64,000 bases of DNA, taken from contig CM066914.1 in assembly GCA_033964015.1 (NCBI GenBank), positions 10,469,831 through 10,533,830 on the forward strand. The letters are read 5' to 3'. The first letter of the stretch is position 1. Every line of letters begins with the position of its first letter. The translations under genes and the position numbers were made by a program. Below are positions 1-16,668 of the stretch, in pieces. Below the pieces are notes generated by a model that saw only the letters and a list, made by a program, of their open reading frames with translations, had not been told where the DNA came from and did no database searches. The DNA is from Scolanthus callimorphus (taxonomy: Eukaryota > Cnidaria > Anthozoa > Actiniaria > Edwardsiidae).

Positions 1-1751
1 AACGTGATGGATACCCATTGTGTTCGCTTTTAAAGCTCAAGTGATATCAACCTTTGCACCTGAAACCTAATTAGGTGAATTCTGTTTGCGAAGATACGTT
101 GTGCTCTGCCCTTGGTCAGTCATTTGTTAGAGGAGTCGGGCGCCAGAGCATGTATTCCGTCTGTAATGTAAACTCTGTGCCCTAGCCTGACGGACTATTT
201 CTAATGGTCTAGTAAGTGGAAACTCATTACTCGTTCTATCATGAAAGGCATCAGATATGTGCCCCAATTCACGTCTATTTACTGTTTTAGATAAATCGTT
301 CTGATTGGTCGAGATCTAAGTCGTATTTTGTCGTCAACGTATTGAAAGCGCACGCACGTGGCACGTGAAATCCAAGCGCACAGTTTTGAAATTTTCAAAG
401 AGTTTTGCAAAGAGCTAATGATATTGGGTTGTGGCTACAATGAAACATCTGGTATAACGTAAACTGTACTCCATTCCAAATAAGATCTAATAATTTAGGC
501 CTAACAGGTTCGGATTCAGAGGATCGTGGGTTCCATGGGGCCCCCTTTTATTTTATGGGACCCCTTTTTTGCGAGGATGATTGTCAGAAAGACCTAGACA
601 ATATACCACAGGCAGTAGGTGAATTGAAAGTTTGGATTCTAGTGTTTGCGATCCCTGTATCCGATCCAACTTCACCTGCACATGCATAACAACAAAAGAT
701 TCTCTGCTTCTCTATGCAAGGAATTCTATGACATGCGCGCCTTTCTGCAAGCCGCATTAACGCTAAGCAATGTGTCTTGTTATCAGGCTGGAGGGCGTGG
801 TCTCCGTGGTCCCCTTGTACCCATAGTTGTTCTGGTGGATCCCAATGGCGGACAAGACAATGCAGCAAAAAACCGTGTGAAGGGAACAATCGCGAGCGCA
901 GGAGGTGTAACTTCTTCAAATGCTATGGTAAGCTATTTTCAACGCAATAATCTTTCAAAACCATTTCATTTATTCTATTTCTTTTCTACGACAAAAAGAC
1001 TTTGTTAACATGGAGAATGTTCTCCAGGGACGAAGGGTTAACTCGCCTCGGCTAAGTTAGCTATCCCTGGCACCCGAGACAACCCTTCATCTCGGGACGT
1101 CATGTAAACGGTTTATTGTATTTTATACAGAAATGTTTGAAAACATATAACATAGATTATATATATGGGATATGTCACTCGCGTTGCCGGACAATAAAAT
1201 CAAATGCTGCGCCTTTTTCTAACTAGTGACACAACCAAGTATTTTCCCTGGAAACGCGTGCCTGGAAACTAAGTGCGAGTCTCGTGCATTTTCATCCGAA
1301 AATCTTAGTAAACAGGGCTTTTGGGCCACGGTGCTCTACATGCGCAAATGTTTGGGTGGAGAGGTGTAATTTTTAGCATGGACATGATTATCTATATCCA
1401 CCCAAGAGTGGATTACCAAGAGTTTCCATATTCACTATGTACGCCCGAATCACAGTCAGAAAAGTGTCTATTTTTAGAACTAGGATTCCCGCGAAAATTC
1501 GTCATCCACAGGGTTCCCATTTTCTCGCCACGCAAACAGTTGTGAGATCCAGCCTAAAATTAAATCGCAGATCAATCAAAAAAACCTTTAAAGTCGCAAA
1601 GATAAGGCAGGATATTCTCTATTGTTGTGTATTGGGTATACGAGCATTCGAACCTGAGCATTCGAATACTTTTGCGCGCGAAATTCAAATCTAAAAATAG
1701 ACACTTTTCTGACTGTGATGTGGACTCCACTCTTGATCCACCTCATTTCAG
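1..1751. other. Upstream region of the TSPN/EGF gene, no confident exon
   Basis: No convincing coding exon was found here. The thrombospondin-N exon starting at 1752 needs an upstream exon ending in phase 1, with start codon and signal peptide, which should lie here or before the window. An open stretch at about 646-927 ends at a plausible donor (ATG then GTAAGC), but it ends in phase 0 and has no recognisable domain, so it is not called. The 3' part (1449-1719) is a short inverted-repeat element. Confidence 0.4.
1449..1719. repeat. MITE-like element with 30-bp perfect inverted repeats
   Basis: The 30 bases at 1449-1478 are the exact reverse complement of 1690-1719. The arms continue imperfectly inward and outward. 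There is no coding capacity. It ends about 30 bp before the splice acceptor of the TSPN exon, so it probably sits at the 3' end of an intron. Confidence 0.75.
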
Positions 1752-4700
1752 GCATCAAAAATGTAGGCCAGTACTTCAGTCCGTCGCATCCAAACAGAGT
1801 CAGCTCCGCCGTTCGATCAGGCCGAGCACGGCACGTGTGGCTTCGAGGTCCCAAGCCCCTCTCACTACAAACACCACAGGTCTTCCAATACTACTTCCCC
1901 GAGGAATACTCCGTCGCGCTCACATTCCGCGCGGTCAAATATTCCGATGTCTACCTTCTTGTGTTATACGACTACGCACATAAGTTACAGTTTGGGTTAC
2001 GAATCGCGCATGATATGGTCACTCTTGAGCTGGAAAAGAACACTGATTACACTCATCGTGAGTGGTCTATGGACTTCGATGTGTTTGTGTCTCTTGACAA
2101 GTGGCATAGCGTGACTCTGAGCTTGAAAGCGAGGCAGGTCACGCTCTACTGGGATTGCGAGAAGGCTGGGACCAAGAGTCTGCCTGGGAGATTTTCATTC
2201 GCGCCAGACCCAATGGGGTCGATTACACTTGGGAAGTCGTACGCGAAAGGCCACAATAAACACCTTAAACAAGATAAGCAGGTAAGAAAAACGAGTTAGA
2301 TAACTGACACTAGAAAGCACTACTAAGTCAAACTCACGGCGGACTTTACATATTTTGTGAATTCCAAAAGTAAGTCAGTTCTGTTAGGTCCGTTATAGTT
2401 TTATGCGATACAAAAAAAGAGCCCAACGCAGTATTCTCCTAGTCCTTTTCGCCAACTGGCATCTTTCGCTCGGTCTGTTATCAAAAAATGTTTGATATTT
2501 TGTTAAAATTCTTCTGCGTTTTTCATAATCTTCAAATCCAGTCTCATTTCATAGATGTTTTCTTCCAGATCGAGATCCGTGAGCTTTATTTCATCCCTGA
2601 TGTCCATGCAGCTAGACAACAATGCCAAGGATTCAAGGTGTCCAGCTCGGTAAAGCGACGAACGCGCACGCTTAAATGCCATGTTCATTATTCTGCAAAC
2701 GTCCACTTTCCATTTACGAACGTCCATCAACGTCCGTCCATCGTTTCGTTTGCATTTTATGGTGAATTAAAGCCTATGCAGTCCTTATTAGTCCAAAGAC
2801 CCTCTCAAAGCCTGCGTGAAATCACCCACAACTATTCACTAGTTTGATTGACAGAAGTCAAACCGCGGTTTGTTAGTTGGCGTAGAATTCGCAGAATGAT
2901 GGAAATGGCAGTACTTCCCTCTTGGTGTAACTCAAAGATTTCATCGATAGTCATAACGAATTAAGAAAGATCTTGTAGTTGTCCCGCTGCACGTATGATA
3001 AGTTTGTATCTGCGTTGTCAAGTGTAAGTTAGGTGATATCGGACAAATAGATAGTCTAATGGGCTTAATCCGAGCTTTTTATCAGTTATCTAGAAGCTGT
3101 GTGGATCCCAGAGTTCACCAAGTGGAATAGTGTCCCTTGGAACAGTCACTTGACAGAGACGTGTTTTATCATCTTCGTACTTGTTTACAGTGCACCTTTA
3201 GTGAAACATCTCATCTCTCTTTGTCTTGCCCTATAGTCGATACAATACAGCAGTTCAGTCGGTAGCGGTGTCGGAATGAGTGATGGGGAAGGATCAGGAC
3301 GAACTACGTGGACGATCCAAACCAAGGTATCGTGCTAGCACTGTCACAAGTAGTTTAGCTATTAAGCTCAATAGACATTTTCCGCTTGACCGGGGCTCCT
3401 GTGGTTTGTTCCCCAACTCAACCGGAAAAGGTCCTATTTTACGCGGATATTGAAATGCGATAAATATTGAAACCCATAATAAGTCACATGCCTCTTGCAT
3501 TGACCTCTTTTATGGGCTAAAGACTACAACCACTAGAAACCACTGTGCAGCCCTTAGCGTAACATACCCGAGTTCGAGTCAAATCCCCGCTCTGTCTCCT
3601 CGACCACTTGTTGTACATAGTCGACTCAGCCGACAAAGCCTCCGGCTGATTTCAGTGGTTAGAAGCTACAAGCAGAACACTAACGTCACGCCCATATGCA
3701 TACCTGTTAATGCTGCTATACAGTCCCTTTCAGAAAGCCAGGAACACCCCAAACATTATGGACCCGTGATCAATTAATCGCACACGACATTCACGTTTCT
3801 TTCGATCTTCTCCTCTACAGTTGAGATGGAATGGTCGTCCTGGTCCCCGTGCTCGCGAACATGTGACAAGGGCGTGCGTAGACGAGTCATGATGTGTGTG
3901 AACTTGGACGATAAACCACCGAGTAAAGAGTGCCTCAAAGCGCTACAGACCTCAGAACAGAAGGCGTGTAACCTTAAAAATTGCCCAGGTAATATAAAGG
4001 CTACTGCACTAAGGGCCAGCCTGTGAACGCGCGGAGCTCTCCTGTTGAGCAAGAAAAGTCCTAGAATTGTATTTTCCTGAGCGCTTCCGCTGGCCAGACG
4101 ACGAGAGGCTTTGGGGACGAGATTGCTATTGAAATAGCTGTAATTACGTTCTGATCCACTTTGCTGCACATCTAGTTTTAGTATAATTACTCAAGCGATT
4201 CCGCGCGCTGATTGGTCGAGACGTTCGGAATATTTCGCTATTCACCTATAGGTGAATATAACATTGAAAGCATTGGGGATCGCGCGCGCACTTTCTTACG
4301 GAACTAAAAAATAAAACCCTAACCCGAATGTTTTTGTCAAACATCTTAAAGTCGCTTGAGTAATTATACTAAAACAATTAGTCGCCTCAGGCTCCGTAAA
4401 TATCGGCGAATAGTCACCTCGACTTCGTCTCGGTGACTATTCGCGGATATTTACGTCGCCTTCGACGACTAATTGTTAAATATCCCCATGAAATATACGC
4501 GGATCTCAGAGTTTCAAATGAAGTTTAAGTAAAAATCTAGTGAAAGTAACGCATATTATGTGCTATTGTAATTAATGATTATTTTTCTTCCTCAGCACGA
4601 TGTTATGAGCCTTGTCTGAATGGAGGCTACTGCGCAAGTCGCAATACGTGCAAATGCAAAAGTGGTTACCATGGTAACAGATGCGAGAAGGGTAAGTCAT

Positions 4701-7133
4701 GTCAGCGTACTACAGAACCATTGCGCACGCGCAAACTCAATATTGATGATTATGTTATCAATTTTTAAACAGTGACCTGCAGATTGAAATGCTACAACGG
4801 AGGCAAATGTGTTGGTCCAGAATCGTGTCATTGCCCGCAAGGGTACACGGGAAGGCAATGCAAAATACGTAAGTGGAAAGGTGTTATTTTGTAGCAACCT
4901 CCGCACAGGAGAGACCAATCGTCAGGCTCGAATTCGATAACAGCAGAGCTTAGAACACGTAGAAATCACTTACAATCTTCTCTGTTATCGGATATAACCT
5001 CTACTTATTCTTACTGACCCGGAATATTTTTCTCCTGCCATAGCGGTGTGCAAGACTCGCTGTCTAAACGGGGGAATGTGTGTCCGGCCGGGAATCTGTC
5101 AATGTCCACCTGGATATCGACAACCAAACTGCAAAGGTATAGAATTCTTTCATAGTATACCCTTCATGTATGTCTCATAGTATCGCTTCAGGAATATCTC
5201 ACGGTATCCCTTCAACTTGGGCATCTTCTCCGTTATTGATTAAAAAACAGTAGGATAGCAAGGAACGTAGTGGGCCAAGGCAAGTTCTGAGGAACCCCAC
5301 ATTCCAAGTTGAAATTCTCTGATGGATTTCGAGTGATTCATAGAATATCACATTTCGCTCTCTCTTTGTCTATCTCGCGTACGCTGACGCATGATTTGTG
5401 TGCCTGGAATAAGTCATGGTATGGCCAACAGAAAATCAACCAAACATGTATTCCTTGTTTCTTGCAGCATCATGTTCTCCCGCATGCAGTAACGGAGGCA
5501 AGTGTGTCGGACCTGACACTTGTCTATGTTCAAGAGGATATCATGGCTCACACTGTCACAAGCGTAAGTGAAGGTCCAGTCGCGACGTCTTTTCCCTGCG
5601 TTACCTCATCTTCCTCTGTCTAAAATGTGGCGAAGGACATCCGTGTTTCTCCTCAATTTACTCAGACTCTTCAAGGATGAGGATTTACTTCGCGCTGTAC
5701 AATAACGATACGCGCATTAAATCCAGACTTCCGGTTGATGGCATTTCAACCAACAGGCTTTATCGTCATTGCTTCGCAGGCACAATCACTGTGATACTCA
5801 GTTCCTTTTTGTTGTTCTCCCTAACAGCTACATGCAGACGTTCCTGTCAAAATGGAGGCCGTTGTTACGCGCCCGACAAGTGTTCATGCCCCTATGGATG
5901 GTATGGTGTGACTTGTCACAAAGGTACGCCTTGGTTTAACGACACACGTGAACGCAATGTGATTCTTCGTGCGTAGAAATTAACTAGCATGTTTTATGAT
6001 CTGATCTACATAACCCGTATTCACATTATCTCCCATGTTCATTATCACTATCTCAATGTGTTCTTTTCAGCTCGTTGTCACCCGAAGTGCCACAAAAATG
6101 GAGGAAGATGTGTACGGCCCAACTTGTGTTTGTGCCCAAGAGGGACTTATGGGTTTTTCTGTCAGTACGGTGAGTAGCATGGGTTGTTTGATCGCTCTCA
6201 ATTTATACTGCGTGACTACGGACTACGATGAGACTACCTCGTGGGATATCTCACGTCTACAATCTTGACAAAATTGTTGTCACAAACGCCTATGGACTGG
6301 TTCTATCGCCTAAAATGTATCCCCCCTGTGGTCCTTCAAACGAATTTATGCTGAAAGGACCAACATTGATTGGGGGGAGGGGGAGAAATGTCTGCTTATA
6401 GCTCTTGTACGGCAACGAGAGTGAATTCACAATAGGTGCTAAATGTTGTCAACACATTTTGTCCAAGATTGTAGTTATTCCGTGGGATATCTCAAACCAT
6501 TGTGCGCACTGTCTTGCGTTTGAACCCCGGATCGGCTAACCATAAGAGAAAGAGGGTAAAGCGGTGCACCTTGTCAGCCCGGCCAAGGCTGTTACGAGTT
6601 ATTGACGTGAAATAAGGAGCTGTTCGGGTCTCCGTCGAAATTGGTTCATATTGTGAGTTGAACGTTGTTCTACTGTGTTTCACGTCTTTCGGATGAGATA
6701 ATAAACCGAGGTCCCGTCTCGCCTTCCTACCGTTCCCAGTTTCAGGGGGACGTTAAAGAACCACTGGGAGGTAATAAACCCTCTGGCAGTGACCACCCTC
6801 AGTGTCTGTGCTTATGACCGCTTGGCTGCCAGTGGCGCCGTTGAGACTCAGCGTAATTCAGCTTACGAGCTGCAAGTTCTGGGGAGTCAGTCGCTATATT
6901 ATAATAGGATTATTCAAAGCTTCAGGAGGCTAGATTCCGCTAGTGCTATTTTCGGCGGAGTCTACCGACTGAACGCTTTGAATAGACTTGAATCCTATGA
7001 TATCTCGTCCTCAATTTAGACAAAAAAGAGGTATCATTGGATTCTATTTATTATTCACCTGCTGCGGTACATGATCCTTTGTCACGACAATAATCGATTT
7101 CCTTCTTGATTCACTACAGGCTCACGATATTAA
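1752..7133 (+). CDS. Secreted TSPN - TSP type 1 - six WIF1-like EGF protein (5' end missing)
   Basis: Likely extracellular matrix or ligand-binding protein. Exons placed: 1752-2281 (thrombospondin-N/laminin-G-like domain), 2569-2637 (its tail, [11 protein letters not shown], like the end of collagen TSPN domains), possibly 3237-3326 (Ser/Gly-rich linker, open in phase 0), 3821-3988 (TSP1, with [11 protein letters not shown] and CNLKNCPG), then EGF exons 4596-4691, 4773-4868, 5044-5136, 5468-5563, 5828-5923 and 6071-6169. Each EGF exon is symmetric phase 1-1 and encodes one six-cysteine module of pattern C-x3-C-x-NGG-x-C-x4-C-x-C-x2-G-x4-C, most like the EGF repeats of WIF1/Shifted. All have AG and GT borders. 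A terminal exon from 7120 would add only GSRY and stop at 7131-7133; this is tentative. The first exon(s) and the link between the linker exon and TSP1 (phase 0 versus 1) are unresolved. The domain order was inferred by eye; the precise ortholog is not known to me. Confidence 0.8.
4176..4374. repeat. Short inverted-repeat element (MITE) in intron
   Basis: Bases 4176-4200 (core GTATAATTACTCAAGCG) recur inverted at 4349-4374 with one or two differences. Non-coding; lies in the intron between the TSP1 and first EGF exons. Confidence 0.75.
4373..4477. repeat. Hairpin MITE abutting the previous one
   Basis: A near-palindrome with arms starting AACAATTAGTCG at 4373 and ending in its complement at 4477, and a short loop near 4421-4433. 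It shares its left edge with the right end of the element at 4176-4374, so one probably inserted at the end of the other. Confidence 0.75.
6170..7119. other. Likely 3' intron of the EGF gene with repeats
   Basis: No coding exon seen. The words GTGGGATATCTCA recur at 6241 and 6482. The segment 6895-6990 folds back on itself (ATTCAAAGC against GCTTTGAAT) and contains AGCTTCAGGAGGCTAGATTCC, which recurs inverted in the 39.4-39.8 kb duplication, so it belongs to a dispersed repeat family. Confidence 0.5.
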
Positions 7134-7377
7134 CAAGTTCTACCGCACGAGTTGGTCTACTGGAGTCGGAGAGGATATTAACAAGTTCTACCGCACGAGT
7201 TGGTCTACTGGAGTCGGAGAGGATATTAACAAGTTCTACCGCACGAGTTGGTCTACTTGAGTCGGAGAGGATATTCACAAGTTCTACCGCACGAGTTGGT
7301 CTACTGGAGTCGGAGAGGATATTAACAAGTTCTACCGCACGAGTTGGTCTACTGGAGTCGGAGAGGATATTAACAAG
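7126..7377 (+). repeat. 48-bp tandem repeat, 5.25 copies
   Basis: Five nearly identical 48-bp units at 7126-7173, 7174-7221, 7222-7269, 7270-7317 and 7318-7365, plus 12 bp of a sixth. The period is a multiple of three, and one frame reads through all copies and on to a stop at 7448-7450 (unit [16 protein letters not shown]). The splice phase of the last EGF exon would not enter that frame with the acceptor at 7119, so the repeat is more likely 3' UTR or intergenic than protein. Confidence 0.85.
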
Positions 7378-8879
7378 AAGAGCAGCGATGATAGAGAAAA
7401 GGTTAAGAGAGGCTGTACATGCTATTCATGGAGGACAGAAAAAGCTGTAGGATTGCAAATAAGGAGTGAACCCATTTCTGAACAAGAAATCCAAAGTCAT
7501 ATTTGAACACTTATTTTTCTAATGCATTGTACACTCAAAAGGCCAAATCACTAAAAGCAGAATTATTGTACGCTTTTACATCATATAAGTGATACAGGAG
7601 GGTCGCCCGTAGACGCGAAACACACGTGATTTTGAGGTCGTACGTATAGAAAGAGACGCGTCGGTTTTGGGAAATACAAATATAAAAAATTATTTATTAT
7701 ATCGCACTTACCGGTATTCGGTCATAGCCCGCTATAAGACGGTTGGTAATCAAACAAATTATGTAATAAGAACATTATTATCAAACACTGATGTAAAATA
7801 TCAAGTGTAATAAAATATATCACAATGTTGAAAACAATTAGTGCTGCCGCTCAAGTTCCCCCCACCTCCCCCCGAGATCCCCCCCCCCCCCCGGAGATGC
7901 CTTGCCGGCCACTTGAACCGTGAAGTCATGTTCTAGCACTTCACATAACCTCACAGAACACTGCTTGCATTTCACACTTCCACCTCACACGATACAAGCT
8001 GCATTTCCTTTTGACGAGTGAATATGCGAAGATAGATATGAGTATAGTATTGGAGAGATACGATGTCCCCCCCACCCCACCCCCATGAGGTCTGGAAGTT
8101 TGGTTGGACCGGCTGTTAGGGGAATGTTTCTTTGTCACTATCAAGAGGGGTTATCATAGAGATATCTGGGGCGTGGCACTGGGCCGTATCATGCAATGGG
8201 CGTTGTTGACCACACCTTTCAACCTGTCCTTGGGCACCACCCTGAAACTTCACACTGCTGTAGAATTTACGATACAGAAATACCACACTGACAACATAGC
8301 GTCACAATTGTACAAACCTTTGTTTATTTAAATTATGGTTTGTGATTCCCTCCAAGAGGCCCTGTCACAATTTTTAACTTACAATGTTTTCAGTTCACAC
8401 TTGCACTGGCACAGGTATACCAAATCATCTCGGTCTCTAAGCTCGACTTTCAGCCAATTAGTAGGCTGGGGTCTCACGCTGAAAGATGTTAATCGAGTCT
8501 ATGCGAGTCTATTCACTCTTTCGAGTGGGGTAGATTCCTGTTGCAGCCATAATTCTTTCGAGTTGGGGAGAAATGGGTTCTTAAAGAAACGTTAGGAACA
8601 CGAGGAAGCATGTCAAAGAAAGGCATTCATAGTTTGTCCCTCTTATCTGCGCAGTATAACAGCAAACAAGAAGAACATTCTCTCTCGCAAAAAAGAAACT
8701 AGTACTGATCTCTGAGAAAATAGTTAGTATGAAAATAAGGTTACGCTACGAATAAAGGCTCTGTTTGTCCTGTTTTGTGAAGCAACTATTGTAGCGTCTG
8801 ATTGGTTTGCTCAAGTTGTGATCAGTGTGATCAGTCATCCACTCCTGTTCGAATCTACTGTAATGTATATATATATATC

Positions 8880-9018
8880 TTATTAGACATTTTAATGTAC
8901 AATATCGTTGGATATTTTTTCGAGTCTGGAGTATTTTGTCGAGCCTGTCTTCGGGCGAGACAAAATACAAAGACGAGAAAAAATGTTCAGAGATATTGTA
9001 CATTAAAATGTATAATAA
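8880..9018. repeat. Hairpin MITE
   Basis: TTTTAATGTACAATATC at about 8890-8906 is mirrored by GATATTGTACATTAAAA at 8992-9008, with further pairing outward (TTATTA/TAATAA) and an inner GTCGAGCCTGTCTTCGGGCGAGAC stem written here only in part as GTCGAGCC. The same TACAATATC end word occurs again at 9097. Confidence 0.75.
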
Positions 9019-9345
9019 GTTGCTTATTATCTGACATTCTATTGTCCGCTGTTTTGAAGTGAGAATGGACGAACTTAGTGAAAATAGTTTGGAAGTGTAC
9101 AATATCGCGGGATATTCGCACTCGCCCCAGTCTCACTCCTGCGATATTTCTATTCCTCTCGTTGCAGTTGGATAATAAATACATGCCATATATATTTAAA
9201 ACAACGTTGTCGGAACCGTACGCGCCCAGACTGCATAGATGTCTGGGTAGGAAGTCTTGAATCGGCTCACTGTTTGAGTACGCGAGTTCGCTACTGGACA
9301 TCACTAGCTTGTAACAAAGCACTGTTTTGTAGAATTTAGCAGCCT

Positions 9346-9482
9346 GGGCCGGTTCCTAGAAAGTCAGTTAAGAGTTATCTGTAGATAAACGCTTATCCAA
9401 CCGATAAATCCTGAACAAATCCTATACAACAGATAACTTTTATCCATGGATAACTTTATCCAACCTTTCAGGAACCGGCCCC
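9346..9482 (+). repeat. Dispersed GGCCGGTTCCT repeat, copy 1
   Basis: Inverted-repeat ends GGGGCCGGTTCCT-like at both sides, and inner words ATAAATCCTGAACAAATCC and GATAACTTTATCCAACCTTTC. The same sequence is found in the opposite orientation at 35297-35389 inside the DUF229 gene's first intron, which establishes a mobile family. Confidence 0.75.
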
Positions 9483-9608
9483 AGATCAGTGAGTTATCAT
9501 CAAAATAGGATGTTTTGTTTCTTCCCATACTGCTCTTCGGTCTGGACGCGTAGGCTGGAGTCCTCACAAGACCGACAACGTTTATTGAAATAGCTGTATA
9601 CTTACATT

Positions 9609-9692
9609 AACAATTATTCCTCGCGCCCGAATGAGCTCTGAGACAATAGCCCATGAAGCCAGAACTCATGAGGGCGGGAGGAATAATTGTTT
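9609..9692. repeat. Short inverted repeat with GAATAATTGTT ends
   Basis: AACAATTATTCCTCGCGCCC at 9609-9628 pairs with GGGCGGGAGGAATAATTGTT at 9673-9692. Non-coding miniature element. Confidence 0.65.
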
Positions 9693-10357
9693 AGTCAAAT
9701 CACACTGCACGTAGGTCAATTTGTATAGCTAAAAACGTTTTCTACTCTGGTCATTTGCCATTTTCTTGCTTTCAAATCCGACACTTTTCGCTACTAGTAT
9801 TATAACCTACTAGTAGCTCAACCAATCAGAACGCAGCATTGACAAGAGATCACTAGTGTGATTTGCCCGGTGATTTGACTTTATTAGTGGAACCAATTGG
9901 TGTCTACTGACCCGGTTAGTGATGAATAAGAGATACGCATCTCCCGCCATAGATTTAAAGATTCACATCAACAGAACAGGAATGGAAGGCTGATAGTCAT
10001 GCTAGGGTTTCAGCCAAAAGTTGAGATATCTTTCTTCAGTAAGACTTCCAAAGTTTCCTTGCCTCCAAACAGGATGAAAAGAGTAGTCCTTATTCACTAC
10101 CAATTATGGTAACAAAATTGGATGAATTAATCTGGCGTAAAATTTCCCAGGTCACCAAAATGGTGCCTGTCAGTAATTTCCCTAGTCTTGGCGATCACGC
10201 CTATTTCATTTTGTTTCTTTTTTTTTTACAAGAATGAATATTTCGCTTAAAGATTCTGTACATTAGAGCATAAAATATTGAAAAACACATTGGCTATAAC
10301 AGTATGTACCTAATATAATTATCTATAATACAATATATAATAAATTTAGTACCAATA

Positions 10358-16668
<6,311 letters not shown>

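Larger units (their letters stand above)
7378..10357. other. Intergenic region, convergent 3' ends, repeats
   Basis: Lies between the + strand EGF gene and the 3' end of the - strand SPOP gene. No gene recognised. It holds homopolymer C tracts near 7858-7893 and 8067-8086, a hairpin element (8880-9018), a dispersed repeat (9346-9482) and another short inverted repeat (9609-9692). Confidence 0.5.

Noticed and set aside
584..1008. Open frames on both strands (GGRGLRGPLVP... on plus)
   Set aside because: The plus frame ends at a donor in the wrong phase for the TSPN exon, shows no domain and has no clear acceptor; the minus frame is its shadow.
6492..6760. Possible tRNA-derived SINE with a GGGGTTCAAACGC word
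   Set aside because: Only a loose B-box on the minus strand; no A-box or fold found.
7858..7893. C homopolymer as an i-motif or regulatory signal
   Set aside because: Similar G/C runs occur in many repeat elements of this window; no specific evidence.
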